Assembly (NCBI RefSeq): GCF_004364555.1
Contig: NZ_SOAM01000001.1
Location: 1,302,001 to 1,366,000 of the forward strand
DNA length: 64,000 nucleotides
Reading direction: 5' to 3'
DNA from: Amnibacterium kyonggiense
GTDB lineage: Bacteria; Actinomycetota; Actinomycetes; Actinomycetales; Microbacteriaceae
Shown here: one piece after another, positions 17,477 through 28,036 of the stretch
Layout of the letters: each line of letters begins with the position of its first letter
Numbering within the stretch: position 1 is the stretch's first letter
The notes under the pieces: model-generated
What the model saw: only the letters and a program-made list of their open reading frames with translations
What the model was told of the DNA's origin: nothing
The model's database searches: none
Made by a program: the position numbers and the translations under genes

Positions 17477-18235
17477 TCAGGGCGCGGCGTCGGATGCACC
17501 GGCGCCGCGCTCCGCCTGCAGGCGCAGGCCGTCGAGCAGGAGGTCGAGGCCCGAGCGGAACACGTCGAGGTCGTCGTGCACGGCCATCTCCCCGGCGACG
17601 TGGTGGGCGAAGGGGAACCGCTCCGGGCCGAGCTCGCGCCAGCGCTGGCCGAGGACCTCGAGGAACTCGGACCGCGTCAGACCGCTCTCCAGGAACTCCT
17701 TGGGCGGCGGCTCCGCCAGGTCCGCGGCGACGCCGACGACGTAGCTGACGATCGACGACACCGCGTGGAACTGCTGCCGCGGCGTCAGGTCCAGCCGCAT
17801 GAGCTGCTGCCCGAGCCGCTCGAACATCGCCATCGAGTTGGGCTGCATGCCGCTGTTCCGGAGCATGAACTGCCCGAACCACGGCCGGCGGACGAACTCG
17901 TCGAACAGCGCCACGGCGATGGCCCGCACGTTCGCGATCGGGTCGGGGCCGTGGACGAGCGGCTCCGTCTCGACCAGGACCCGGCCCATGACCTCCTCGG
18001 TCGCCTTCTCGAGGAGCTCGTCCCGGCTGCTCACGTACCAGTAGATGCTCGCGACGCCGCCGCCGAGCCGCGCCGCCAGCGCGCGGAACGTCAGCGCCGG
18101 CTCGCCCGACTCGTCGAGGATCGCGATCGCTTCGCCGAGCACCGTGTCGAGCGAGTGCGAAGCGCGCTGGCGCCCACGGGCCGGCGTTCGAGCCGGCGCT
18201 GCTCCCGCGGCCGCCATCGGTCCGTCCCCTGCCAT
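17477..18235 (-). CDS. TetR-family repressor with TetR_C-type ligand domain
   Basis: This 252-residue protein has an HTH at about residues 30-75 (ALTFRALAARLGGGVASIYW, then YVSSRDELLEKA). It has a longer ligand domain of the TetR class that binds drugs (FDEFVRRPWFGQFMLRN, LTPRQQFHAVSSIVSYVVG). ATG 18235 has a -10 element 6 nt upstream and no SD, so it is probably leaderless. It is convergent with the SDR gene and divergent from the lipoprotein gene. A palindrome at 18248-18262 is a likely autoregulatory operator. Confidence 0.92.
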   Translation of the reverse strand: MAGDGPMAAAGAAPARTPARGRQRASHSLDTVLGEAIAILDESGEPALTFRALAARLGGGVASIYWYVSSRDELLEKATEEVMGRVLVETEPLVHGPDPIANVRAIAVALFDEFVRRPWFGQFMLRNSGMQPNSMAMFERLGQQLMRLDLTPRQQFHAVSSIVSYVVGVAADLAEPPPKEFLESGLTRSEFLEVLGQRWRELGPERFPFAHHVAGEMAVHDDLDVFRSGLDLLLDGLRLQAERGAGASDAAP

Positions 18236-18241
18236 GCGCCC

Positions 18242-18262
18242 ATCGTATCGAACACCGTTCTA
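18242..18262 (-). promoter_or_regulatory. Promoter and operator of the TetR gene at 18235
   Basis: On the minus strand TACGAT (18247-18242) lies 6 nt before the ATG. Directly upstream is TAGAACGGTGTTCGA (18262-18248), an inverted repeat (TAGAAC/GTTCGA, one mismatch) well placed to block the promoter when the repressor binds. Confidence 0.6.
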
Positions 18263-18341
18263 CGAGGGTCGAACCGATGAGTGTCGTGCGAGATCGCCGC
18301 GCGGCCCTCCCGCGGCGGTACCGTCGGCCGCAGGGGGCGTC

Positions 18342-19184
18342 ATGCGGGGAGCGCGGTCGGTACTGATCGTCGTCGGCGTCGCGCTGACGGTGGGGCTCAC
18401 AGCGTGCACGGCGCCGCGGACGACGATCGTCCACGACACGACGACCGTCACGGACTCGCCGACCGCGTCGGCCGTGCCGACCGAGACGTCCGGGCCCACG
18501 ACCTCCCCAGTGCCGTCGGGCTCCGCGACCGCCGTGGCGGACGGCGGCACCGGGTGGCGGGGGGACACGCGGACCGCGGGCTGCAGCGACGACGCGGGAG
18601 CGCTGCCGAGCGGGGCCCGCTCCGTGCGGATCGGCGACGTCGACGGCGACGGGCAGCCCGACACGCTCGTGATCGACGACCGGAGGACGGAGGTCGGCGT
18701 CCTCACGCACTCCGGCCACCTCGCTATGTCGCGGACCCTGTGGGGCCCCGGCCCCGGTGCGCACTCCGTCGCGGCGTCCTACCTGTCCGACGGGATCACC
18801 GCCCTGCTGTCGGACGACAACCGGACGGTGTTCCTCGGGTACTTCGTCGACTGCCGCATCGTGCAGCCGAAGGGCGTCGACGGGCAGGTGTACCGCTTCG
18901 CGCTCTCCGGCTGGGGCGAGTACGGCGCGGTGTCCAACGCGGGGGTGCGGTGCACGGCCCCGCCGGACAGCGGTGGCCAGCACACGCTCTTCGGCGTCGA
19001 CCTCGTCAAGGACCGCGCGCTGTTTCGCATCCGGACGACGGTCGTCTCCACCGCGGACCGCGGCGTGACGGCGGTCAACGGCCGCGTCTCGACCACGCCC
19101 GGCGCGTACGGCGCGGACGACTCGACGACGAAGCGGGCGAAGACCGTCGACTGTGCACCGAGGGTGACCGCGCCGTCCGAGTGA
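18342..19184 (+). CDS. Secreted lipoprotein of unknown function
   Basis: This 280-residue protein has a type II signal peptide: basic MRGARS, a hydrophobic core VLIVVGVALTVGL and lipobox LTAC at about residues 19-22. A Thr/Ser/Pro-rich linker (about 23-65) follows, then a soluble domain starting with VRIGDVDGDGQPDTLVIDD, which looks like an FG-GAP/VCBS calcium-binding turn (DVDGDGQPD). Cys residues at about 85, 165 and 195 could form disulfides outside the membrane. No enzyme motif is visible. The partner genes give no hint. Confidence 0.88.
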   Translation: MRGARSVLIVVGVALTVGLTACTAPRTTIVHDTTTVTDSPTASAVPTETSGPTTSPVPSGSATAVADGGTGWRGDTRTAGCSDDAGALPSGARSVRIGDVDGDGQPDTLVIDDRRTEVGVLTHSGHLAMSRTLWGPGPGAHSVAASYLSDGITALLSDDNRTVFLGYFVDCRIVQPKGVDGQVYRFALSGWGEYGAVSNAGVRCTAPPDSGGQHTLFGVDLVKDRALFRIRTTVVSTADRGVTAVNGRVSTTPGAYGADDSTTKRAKTVDCAPRVTAPSE

Positions 19185-19204
19185 GCGACCGGACGGTCCG
19201 ACCG

Positions 19205-20016
19205 CTACCCGGTCGGCTGCTCGAGGAACGCGAGGGCGCGCCCGCGGAACGGCCGCGAGGTCGGGGCGTTGAAGTGGTTGCGGCCGGGGATCTCGAAGAA
19301 CTCGCCGTTCGGCGTACCGGCCGCGAGGCGCTGCGATCTCGGGAGGATCGCGTCCTCGCTGCCGGTGGCGAAGAGCACCGGCTGCCGGGGCGGCCGGGCC
19401 GGGTCCGGCTGGAGCCCGCCCTGCATGCCGGCGACGAGCGCGACGAGGGCTGCGAGGTCGTTCGTCGGGGTCCGCGCGGCCATCTCGATGTACGCGCGGG
19501 TGATCCGGTCCTCCACGGGAGCGCCGGAGCGGAGGTGCTCGAGCGCGTCGTCGACCCGGAACCGGGTCAGCGGCTGGCCGTCCGGGATGCCGCCGAGCAC
19601 GGCGTGCGAGATGCGGCGGCCGAGGTCGAGGGCGGCGTGCCAGCCGACGCGGGCGCCGAGCGAGTAGCCGACGAGGGCGACCTCGTCGAGCAGGTAGGCG
19701 TCGAGCACCGCGACCACGTCCGCGACGAGGCGCTGCATCGAGTAGGCGCCCGCGTCGTGCGGCTTGTCGCTCGAGCCGTGGCCGCGCTGGTCGAGGGCGA
19801 CGATCCGGTAGCCGGCGCGCACGAGCTCGCGGACCCATCCCGTGTCGAACCAGTTGACCTGGGCGGAGGAGGCGAAGCCGTGCACGGCGAGCACGACCGG
19901 CGCCCCCTCGTCGCCCACGTCGTACGTCGCGATCCGCACCGCGTCGGGCGCCATCACGAACTGCGGAGCGGGCGCCTCCCGGATCGACGCCGACAGCGGC
20001 GGCCGGACCGTCGCGG

Positions 20017-20020
<4 letters not shown>
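19205..20020 (-). CDS. Alpha/beta hydrolase
   Basis: This 271-residue alpha/beta-hydrolase has oxyanion region [26 protein letters not shown], nucleophile elbow GYSLGARVG (Ser), acid in [11 protein letters not shown] and catalytic His in PGRNHFNAP. There is no signal peptide. ATG 20020 overlaps the pckG stop (ATGA), so it is co-transcribed behind PEP carboxykinase. The functional link to gluconeogenesis is not obvious. Confidence 0.92.
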
Positions 20021-21891
<1,871 letters not shown>

Positions 21892-21953
21892 CGTGACTCC
21901 GTTTCGTGGAGGGAGGGCGTCCCCGACCACGATGCGCAGGCGGCCACTTGCCC

Positions 21954-21972
21954 TCAACCGGGATCGTGTTGA
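21954..21972. promoter_or_regulatory. Weak inverted repeat in the pckG-ramB intergenic region
   Basis: TCAAC (21954-21958) and GTTGA (21968-21972) are separated by 9 nt in the 114-bp divergent region. It is a possible regulator site. The corynebacterial RamB consensus (a TTTGC-containing 13-mer) is not present. Confidence 0.3.
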
Positions 21973-22005
21973 AGGATTCGACGGATTTCACAGAAGGAGA
22001 AGACC

Positions 22006-23430
22006 ATGGACGTCCTGCTGGTCGGTCGCCACCTCCGAGCCCGTCGTCGCGCCGTCGGCTGGACGCTCGAGGAGCTGGGCGCGAAGGTCGGGATGGCGCC
22101 GAGCCAGCTGTCGATGTTCGAGAACGGGCGCCGCGAGCCGCGCCTCTCCCAGCTCGACGCGCTCGCCGACGCCCTCGGGCTCGCGGTGGCGGACCTGCTC
22201 GTGCCGGACGCGCCCGACGCACGGACCGCGATGGAGCTCGAGCTCGACCGCTACCAGCGGCAGCCGCTCTACGCGGAGCTGCACCTGCCGACCGTGCCGC
22301 CGACGCGCGCGCTGCCGCAGCCGGTGCTCGAGTCGCTGGTCGGGCTGCACCGCGAGCTGCGGCGCCGGGCGGAGCAGGCGATCGCCACGCCGGAGGAGGC
22401 GCGGCGCGCGAACACCGAGCTGCGGCTGTGGCTGCGCTCGCGGGACAACCACCTGCCCGAGTTCGAGCAGGCGGCCGCCGACCTGCTGGCCGTCGTCGAC
22501 CACCGGACCGGCGCGCTGAAGCACCACGACGTGGGGCGGATGGCGAAGCACCTCGGCTTCTCCCTCATCCACGTGAACGACCTGCCGCACTCGACGCGGT
22601 CGGTGATCGACCTCGAGAACGGGCGGATCTACCTGCCGCCCGCCTCGATCCCAGGCGGCCACGGCCTCCGGGCGCTCGCCCTGCAGGCGATGGCGCACCG
22701 GGTGCTCGGGCACACCGAGCCGCGCGACTACGCCGAGTTCCTCCGGCAGCGGCTGGAGATCAACTACTTCGCCGCCGCGTGCCTGATGCCGCAGGAGGCG
22801 AGCGTCGCCTTCCTGCGGGCGGCGAAGGACCGGCGGGATCTGGCGATCGAGGACTTCCGCGACGCGTTCGGCGTCACGCACGAGGCGGCGGCGCTGCGCC
22901 TGATGAACCTGGCGACCGTCCACCTCGGCCTGCCCGTGCACTTCCTGCGCGTCCGCGACGACGGCGCGATCCAGAAGGCCTACGAGAACGACGGCCTGCC
23001 GCTGCCGGCGGACGTCTCCGGCTCCGTCGAGGGGCAGCTCGTCCACCCGGCCTGGGCGGCGCGAGCGGCGTTCGAGCGCACCAACCGGACGACGGAGTTC
23101 TACCAGTTCACCGACACCCCGGCCGGGACCTACTGGTGCTCGACGCAGACCGGGACGTCGGCGACCGAGGAGTTCTCGATCACCGTCGGCGTGCGGTTCG
23201 CGGACTCGAAGTGGTTCCGCGGGGCGGACACGGCGGGCCGCGCCGACGCCCGCGTCTCCGGAGCGCCGCGGAGCGCGGAGGAGGCGGCCCTCGTCGAGCA
23301 CTGGCGGGGGAAGGCCTGGCCGAGCGCCCGCCTGCACGCCCACGTGCTGGCGCCGCTGCCCGCCGGCACCTTCCCCGGCGTGGACGACGAGGAGGTGTAC
23401 CGCTTCCTCGAGGTCCACGCCTCCCGCTGA
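22006..23430 (+). CDS. ramB: RamB-type short-chain fatty acid/acetate metabolism regulator
   Basis: This 474-residue protein has an N-terminal XRE-type HTH (LRARRRAVGWTLEELGAKVG, then MAPSQLSMFENGRREPRLSQ). The middle ImmA/IrrE-like domain (about 175-310) has a degenerate metal motif: AHRVLGH replaces HExxH, so the catalytic Glu is missing. The C-terminal DUF2083-like region has TYWCSTQTGTS. In corynebacteria and mycobacteria RamB controls glyoxylate-cycle and acetate genes (known for the family). Here it faces pckG, the gluconeogenic gate. AGAAGGAGAAG precedes ATG 22006. Confidence 0.92.
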   Translation: MDVLLVGRHLRARRRAVGWTLEELGAKVGMAPSQLSMFENGRREPRLSQLDALADALGLAVADLLVPDAPDARTAMELELDRYQRQPLYAELHLPTVPPTRALPQPVLESLVGLHRELRRRAEQAIATPEEARRANTELRLWLRSRDNHLPEFEQAAADLLAVVDHRTGALKHHDVGRMAKHLGFSLIHVNDLPHSTRSVIDLENGRIYLPPASIPGGHGLRALALQAMAHRVLGHTEPRDYAEFLRQRLEINYFAAACLMPQEASVAFLRAAKDRRDLAIEDFRDAFGVTHEAAALRLMNLATVHLGLPVHFLRVRDDGAIQKAYENDGLPLPADVSGSVEGQLVHPAWAARAAFERTNRTTEFYQFTDTPAGTYWCSTQTGTSATEEFSITVGVRFADSKWFRGADTAGRADARVSGAPRSAEEAALVEHWRGKAWPSARLHAHVLAPLPAGTFPGVDDEEVYRFLEVHASR

Positions 23431-23454
23431 CGGCCGACCGACCGCCCGGCCGTC
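23429..23454. terminator. Hairpin after ramB
   Basis: GACGGCCG (23429-23436) pairs with CGGCCGTC (23447-23454), 8 bp with a 10-nt loop, between ramB and the convergent zinc-ribbon gene. Confidence 0.5.
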
Positions 23455-23469
23455 GCGGCGGATGCGCGC

Positions 23470-23613
23470 TCAGGCGCGCCGCATCGTGACGCCGCAGTAG
23501 CGGCAGCTCCAGTAGAGGTGGCGGCCGAGCCCGGCCGGGTGCAGCGCGACCGCGCACTCGGGGCAGGGCGGCTGCGCCTCGGTCGCGGGCGTCGTGATGG
23601 TCGTCGTCGACAT
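23470..23613 (-). CDS. Tiny zinc-ribbon protein (47 aa)
   Basis: The protein starts MSTTTITTPATEAQP and has two CxxC knuckles (CPEC at 17-20, CRYC at 37-40) separated by 16 residues, the spacing of a zinc ribbon. The linker AVALHPAGLGRHLYWS is neutral. ATG 23613 is preceded by GAGGAGAGGAAG, a strong ribosome-binding site, which supports real translation despite the small size. It could be a stand-alone nucleic-acid-binding or protein-binding knuckle. No function is known. Confidence 0.8.
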   Translation of the reverse strand: MSTTTITTPATEAQPPCPECAVALHPAGLGRHLYWSCRYCGVTMRRA

Positions 23614-23937
23614 CGGTCTTCCTCTCCTCGGGGGACGTGGCTCGATGCTGACCCGCCCCGGAGGCGCTCGGAACGAACGGGATGGAAGAAGTTCCTCGCT
23701 TCTTCACGAGCGAGCAAGGACCGTCGCCTCTGGCGGCGCCGGCCACCGAGTGCTCGCCGGTGCTCCCGAGGGCGGTCGCAGACCGGACTTCGACGCGCCG
23801 ATTTGCGCAACGGTTGTCTGTCGAAAACCGCTTGCCGGGTCGTCGGGACGGACGTAGCCTGCGGGCGTTGGTCCCCGGACCGGGGTTCCGCACAGGGGAG
23901 TGCGGGAACGCCGGGGCCTCGATGAGGAGGCAGACCC
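23614..23937. other. 324-bp intergenic region between zinc-ribbon and sialidase-like genes
   Basis: This is the only gap above 300 bp. It has no convincing coding frame (the open frames use poor codons and no SD). It holds divergent promoter signals: for the rightward gene TTGCCG (23832-23837) and TAGCCT (23855-23860) with a 17-bp spacer. The stretch at about 23800-23830 is locally AT-richer than its surroundings. Confidence 0.6.
23832..23860 (+). promoter_or_regulatory. Sigma-70-type promoter of the sialidase-like gene
   Basis: -35 TTGCCG (23832-23837), 17-bp spacer, -10 TAGCCT (23855-23860). This leaves a leader of about 70 nt that contains the GAGGAGG ribosome-binding site before ATG 23938. 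Confidence 0.55.
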
Positions 23938-25158
23938 ATGCATGATCACCGCGTGTCCGGATCCGGACCGTCGGACTTGCGCAATTCGATGGTCTCGCGC
24001 CGGATGTTCGTCGGCGCCGGAGCGGCGGTGGCCGCCGGCGCGGCCTTCGGCGGAGCCGGTCCGGCGTTCGCCGAGGCGAGCGCGAAGCCGAAGCCGAAGC
24101 CGACCGCCGTCGCACCGTTCGGACCCGTGCTCGTGACCTCGGCGGACGTGAACGGCTCCTACGCCCGCGCCGTGCGGCTCACGTCGGGGGCGGCGGGCAG
24201 GTCGCAGTCGATGCTCGCGACCTACCAGAGCTTCGGCCCCTCCGGCTTCCCGCTGTTCCGGACGGACGACGGCGGCCACACCTGGAAGCCGTGGAGCACG
24301 ATCCCGATCGCGGGGTTCGCGCTGCAGCCCTACCTGTACGAGCTCCCGTCGGCGATCGGCGGTCTGCGGAAGGGCGCGCTGCTCTTCGCCTGCAACCTCT
24401 TCGGCTCGTCGAGCACGACCATCCAGCTGTACGCGAGCACCGACGTCGGCCTCACCTGGAAGCTCCTCAGCACCGTGGCCACCGGGGGCCGCGCGGACAC
24501 GACGAACGGCGCCACCCCGGTCTGGGAGCCCTTCCTGCTGCTGCATCGGGGGAGGCTCATCTGCTACTACTCCGACCAGCGCGACCCGAAGTACGGGCAG
24601 AAGCTCGCCCACCAGACGAGCCGCGACCTCCGCACCTGGGGGCCCGTCGTGAACGACGCGACGGGCACCGCGTACGCCGAGCGCCCGGGCATGACGACGG
24701 TCGCGCGGCTCCGCGGCGACCGCTGGATCATGACGTACGAGTTCGGCGAGCCGGACGACCCGGCGAACCCGAACCAGGACGAGTACTCGTACCACGTGCA
24801 CTACCGGATCGCGAAGGACCCGGAGTCGTTCCGGTTCGCGAAGGACACGCCGCTGCTCGACCAGCAGGGCGGGGCGCCGAACGGAGCGCCGGTCGTCTCC
24901 TGGGCCGACGACGGCACGCGCGACGGCGTCATCCTCGTGACGGGCAACGACGACCAGGACTTCTTCGTCAACCGGTCGCTCGGCGACCCGAAGCGGTGGA
25001 CCCGGCTCTCGACGCCCATCCCGGCCGGCTACAGCCGGCAGAGCATCCCGCTCGACGGGCCGGGGGCGCCGCGGAACCGCGGGCTCGTGTTCGTGATCAC
25101 GGGTGCCCAGTACGGCGAGTCCGCGCCGATCGAGGCGGGGGTGATCTCGGTCCGCTGA
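23938..25158 (+). CDS. Tat-exported sialidase-like (BNR/Asp-box) protein
   Basis: This 406-residue secreted beta-propeller protein has a twin-arginine signal at about 15-45: VSRRMFVGAGAAVAAGAAF, then GPAFAEA with an AxA cleavage site. Asp-box-like repeats appear as FRTDDGGHTWKPW and YASTDVGLTWKLL, and a related SRDLRTWGP. GAPVVSWADDGT is another blade turn. This matches exo-alpha-sialidase/BNR-repeat glycosidases, but the sialidase Arg triad cannot be assigned with confidence, so the substrate is open (plant or microbial glycans are possible). GAGGAGG precedes ATG 23938; ATG 23986 just before SRR is an alternative start. Confidence 0.88.
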   Translation: MHDHRVSGSGPSDLRNSMVSRRMFVGAGAAVAAGAAFGGAGPAFAEASAKPKPKPTAVAPFGPVLVTSADVNGSYARAVRLTSGAAGRSQSMLATYQSFGPSGFPLFRTDDGGHTWKPWSTIPIAGFALQPYLYELPSAIGGLRKGALLFACNLFGSSSTTIQLYASTDVGLTWKLLSTVATGGRADTTNGATPVWEPFLLLHRGRLICYYSDQRDPKYGQKLAHQTSRDLRTWGPVVNDATGTAYAERPGMTTVARLRGDRWIMTYEFGEPDDPANPNQDEYSYHVHYRIAKDPESFRFAKDTPLLDQQGGAPNGAPVVSWADDGTRDGVILVTGNDDQDFFVNRSLGDPKRWTRLSTPIPAGYSRQSIPLDGPGAPRNRGLVFVITGAQYGESAPIEAGVISVR

Positions 25159-25163
25159 CGTGC

Positions 25164-25197
25164 GCCCGGGCCGGCGACCTCGACCGCCGGCCCGGGC
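25164..25197 (+). terminator. Terminator of the sialidase-like gene
   Basis: Perfect 13-bp stem GCCCGGGCCGGCG (25164-25176) / CGCCGGCCCGGGC (25185-25197) with an 8-nt loop, starting 5 nt after the stop codon. Confidence 0.8.
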
Positions 25198-25286
25198 GGC
25201 GCGGTCGTCGTCATCGGGCTCGCCCGCCCGGTGGCGGCGCCTCGTGCTCTGGCGCTCCGCGATCGTCTGGACGAAGCCGCGCGGCG

Positions 25287-25859
25287 TCAGCGGGTCGCCG
25301 GGGCGAGCTCCAGGCGCACCGGGAAGGTGAACCCCTCGCTCCCACCGGCGAATCGCGCGTCGACCGAGAACCGGCCGGTGACCGCGTAGTCGCGGTCGAA
25401 GGCCGAGGCCACCACGCCACGGCCGGGCAGCTGCACCGGGGCACCGCTGTTGAACTGGCTCAGCACGCCGACCGCCGGTCCCTCGTCGCTGCGGCGCACG
25501 CCGTCGTCATGACCGGCCGCCGGCCAGCGCTGCTCGAGCGTCGCGGCGAGGCGGACCGGACGCGTCCGATCGCATCGTCCTGCGGAGACGGCGTAGCCCG
25601 CGGCGGTCATGGTCGGATCGATCAGCCGTACGTCGGTCCAGTGCGTGAGCGGGCCGGTGCCGGCCCGGGTACCGACGGCGGTGCCGCGCACCGTCGCGTC
25701 CACGCAGACCCCCGCTTCCGCCGAGACGAAGGTCCGCTGACCGGCGTAGGCGTGCCGCACGTGCTCCGCAGGCCCAGCCGACAGCACGCCCGCCGTCACC
25801 GCGACGGCGCCCGCCACGAGGACGGCGCCGCCGATCACGAGGACGCGACGTCGGGGCAC
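25287..25859 (-). CDS. Membrane-anchored or secreted protein of unknown function
   Basis: This 190-residue protein starts at GTG 25859, followed by basic PRRR and a hydrophobic helix VLVIGGAVLVAGAVAVTAG (about 6-24), an uncleaved anchor or signal peptide. The rest is extracytoplasmic and beta-rich, with two Cys (GVCVDATV and AGRCDRT) that could pair. No recognisable domain. A -10 element (TACGGT) lies 6 nt before the GTG. It is divergent from manA by 95 bp. Confidence 0.82.
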   Translation of the reverse strand: MPRRRVLVIGGAVLVAGAVAVTAGVLSAGPAEHVRHAYAGQRTFVSAEAGVCVDATVRGTAVGTRAGTGPLTHWTDVRLIDPTMTAAGYAVSAGRCDRTRPVRLAATLEQRWPAAGHDDGVRRSDEGPAVGVLSQFNSGAPVQLPGRGVVASAFDRDYAVTGRFSVDARFAGGSEGFTFPVRLELAPATR

Positions 25860-25865
25860 GGCCTC

Positions 25866-25871
25866 ACCGTA
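25866..25871 (-). promoter_or_regulatory. -10 element TACGGT for the 25859 gene (leaderless)
   Basis: On the minus strand TACGGT precedes GTG 25859 by 6 nt; no SD is present. Confidence 0.55.
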
Positions 25872-25954
25872 GGGGCGGCGGGCGCCGCACCACCAGGACC
25901 GCTCTCGCGACGCGCTTCGGGTGCAGCGAGGCGAGCACGCGGGCCGAGCGGAGC

Positions 25955-26998
25955 ATGATGCACCTCGTGATCACCGGCGATTCGCAGGGCCTCGTGCCGA
26001 TCGTGCTCGGACCGAACACGCCGGCGGAGCGGCCCTACCGCGGCGGCAGGGGCATCGCCGAGCTGCGGGGCGTGGAGCTGCCCGACGACCGGCGCCCGGA
26101 GGACTTCGTCGCATCGACCACCGAGGTCGCGGGCGGCCACGGCGTGGGGCTGACCGTGCTGCCCGACGGTCGGCTGCTCCGCGACGCCGTCGAGGCCGAT
26201 CCGGTCGGCTGGCTCGGGCCGGACCACGTCGCGCGGTTCGGCGCGGACACGGGGCTGCTCGTCAAGCTCCTCGACACCGCCGAGCGGTTGTTCGTCCACG
26301 TCCATCCGGACGACGAGTTCGCCGCGGCGCGGCTCGGCGCGAGGAGCGGCAAGACGGAGGCGTGGATCATCACGGCCGTCGACGGGGAGGGGGCGATCTG
26401 GCTCGGCTTCGAGCGGCCCGTCGACCCGGACGAGGTCGAGCGCTGGTACGACGACCAGGACGTCGACGCGATGCTCCGCGCGATGCGCCGCTTCACGGTC
26501 GCGCCGGGCGACACCGTTCTCGTGCCGGCCGGCCTCCCGCACGCGATCGGGGCCGGCATCACGCTGGTCGAGCTGCAGCAGCCCGTCGACCTCTCGATCC
26601 TCATCGAGCGGCGCGGGCTCGACGAGCGGACCGCGCTCCTCGGGCTGCCGAAGCGGACCGCGCTCGCGGCGCTCCGCACCGCCGCGCTGGCGGACGAGGA
26701 GCTCGTCGACCTCCGGTCCCGCCGCGCCGCCGAGGGCGCGACCGTGCCGTTCCCGCCGGCGGCGGACCGGTTCTTCCGGGCGGAGGTCGTGGACGTGCGC
26801 GGCGACCGGATGCTCGACGCGGGCTTCGCCGTCCTGGTCGTGCTCGAGGGCGACGGGCGGCTCGTGACCGGCGGAGCGGCGGTGCCCGTGCGGCGCGGCA
26901 CCACGGTCGTCGTGCCCCACGGGGCGGGAGCGGTGCGCGTGGAGGGCGACCTCCGCCTGGTGCGCGCCCGGCCGCCGGTGGCGGAGGCCGCGCGATGA
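25955..26998 (+). CDS. manA: Mannose-6-phosphate isomerase, class I
   Basis: This 347-residue cupin-type enzyme interconverts mannose-6-P and fructose-6-P. Zinc-site motifs are HVHPDDEFAA (His, His), SGKTEAWII (Glu) and VPAGLPHAIGAG (His). The QQPVDLSILIE strand and a C-terminal cupin (GTTVVVPHGAGAVRV) follow. It is somewhat shorter than typical ManA (about 390) and may serve a side route rather than general mannose metabolism. It overlaps the next gene, a zinc alcohol dehydrogenase, by 4 bp, which suggests a joint sugar or polyol pathway (inference). Confidence 0.9.
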   Translation: MMHLVITGDSQGLVPIVLGPNTPAERPYRGGRGIAELRGVELPDDRRPEDFVASTTEVAGGHGVGLTVLPDGRLLRDAVEADPVGWLGPDHVARFGADTGLLVKLLDTAERLFVHVHPDDEFAAARLGARSGKTEAWIITAVDGEGAIWLGFERPVDPDEVERWYDDQDVDAMLRAMRRFTVAPGDTVLVPAGLPHAIGAGITLVELQQPVDLSILIERRGLDERTALLGLPKRTALAALRTAALADEELVDLRSRRAAEGATVPFPPAADRFFRAEVVDVRGDRMLDAGFAVLVVLEGDGRLVTGGAAVPVRRGTTVVVPHGAGAVRVEGDLRLVRARPPVAEAAR

Positions 26999-28017
26999 GG
27001 GCGTTCGTCATCACCGGGCCGTTCGAGGCCGGGGTGCAGGAGGTCGAGCCGCCCGTCGCGGCGCCGGGCGAGGTCGTGGTCGACGTGCGCCGGGCCGGCG
27101 TGTGCGGCACGGACGTCGAGTTCTGGACGGGGGAGATGCAGTACCTCCACGACGGGCACGCGGTCTTCCCGATGCGGATCGGCCACGAGTGGGCCGGCGC
27201 CGTCTCCGCCGTCGGCGAGGGCGTCGACCGGTCGTGGCTCGGCCGGCGGGTCACCGGCGACACGATGCTCGGCTGCGGCCGGTGCCGCCGCTGCCTCGAC
27301 GGTCGGCAGCACGTCTGCGCGGACCGCACGGAGCTCGGCATCCGCGGCGGCCGGCCCGGTGCGCTCGCCGAGCAGGTCGCCGTGCCCGCGCGGTTCCTCC
27401 ATCCGCTGCCGGACGAGGTCGACGACGTGCAGGGGGCGCTCGTCGAGCCCGGCGGCAACGCGCTGCGCGCCGTCCGCGGCGCCGACCTGCGCCCCGGCGA
27501 CCCCGTCCTCGTGCTCGGACCCGGCACGATCGGCCTGCTGGTCGCGATGTTCGCGCGAGCGAGCGGCGCCTCCGTGCACCTGCTGGGCCGCACGGAGCGC
27601 TCGCTCGCCTTCGCCCGCACGCTCGGCTTCGACGGCGTGTGGACGGAGGACGACCTCCCGGACCTGCCGTGGCGCGCGGTCGTCGACGCGACGGACGCGC
27701 CCGCGATGCCGGCGCGCGCGGTCGACCTCGTGGAGCCGGGCGGCCGCGTCGTGTGCATCGGCCTCGCCGGCAGCCCGAGCGTCGTGGACACGCGGCTGGT
27801 CGCGCTGAAGGACGTCACCGTGGTCGGGGTGCTGAGCGCCTCCGGCGGCCTCGAGGGCGCGATCGCCGCCTACGCGTCCGGCGAGGTGGATCCGCGGCCG
27901 CTCGTGGGCGCCGTGGTGGGACTCGACCGGATGGCGGACGTGTTCGGGGGCGAGCGGCCCGCCGGGGCCCGGCTCGGCCCGAAGACGCACGTCGAGATCG
28001 GCGGCGCCCGCCCGTAG
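26995..28017 (+). CDS. Zinc-dependent MDR alcohol/polyol dehydrogenase
   Basis: This 340-residue medium-chain dehydrogenase has catalytic zinc ligands in GVCGTDVEFW and RIGHEWAGAV, and the structural-zinc cluster CGRCRRCLDGRQHVC, all intact. The Rossmann site is VLVLGPGTIGLLVAMFA. The family includes threonine, sorbitol and glucose dehydrogenases. ATG 26995 overlaps the manA stop (ATGA). With manA it may handle a hexose-phosphate or polyol; the substrate is not identifiable. Confidence 0.92.
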   Translation: MRAFVITGPFEAGVQEVEPPVAAPGEVVVDVRRAGVCGTDVEFWTGEMQYLHDGHAVFPMRIGHEWAGAVSAVGEGVDRSWLGRRVTGDTMLGCGRCRRCLDGRQHVCADRTELGIRGGRPGALAEQVAVPARFLHPLPDEVDDVQGALVEPGGNALRAVRGADLRPGDPVLVLGPGTIGLLVAMFARASGASVHLLGRTERSLAFARTLGFDGVWTEDDLPDLPWRAVVDATDAPAMPARAVDLVEPGGRVVCIGLAGSPSVVDTRLVALKDVTVVGVLSASGGLEGAIAAYASGEVDPRPLVGAVVGLDRMADVFGGERPAGARLGPKTHVEIGGARP

Positions 28018-28036
28018 GAGACCCGCCGGCCGCGCC

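Noticed and set aside
21892-22005. RamB consensus box
   Set aside because: No match to the TTTGC-type corynebacterial motif; only a weak TCAAC/GTTGA repeat is present.
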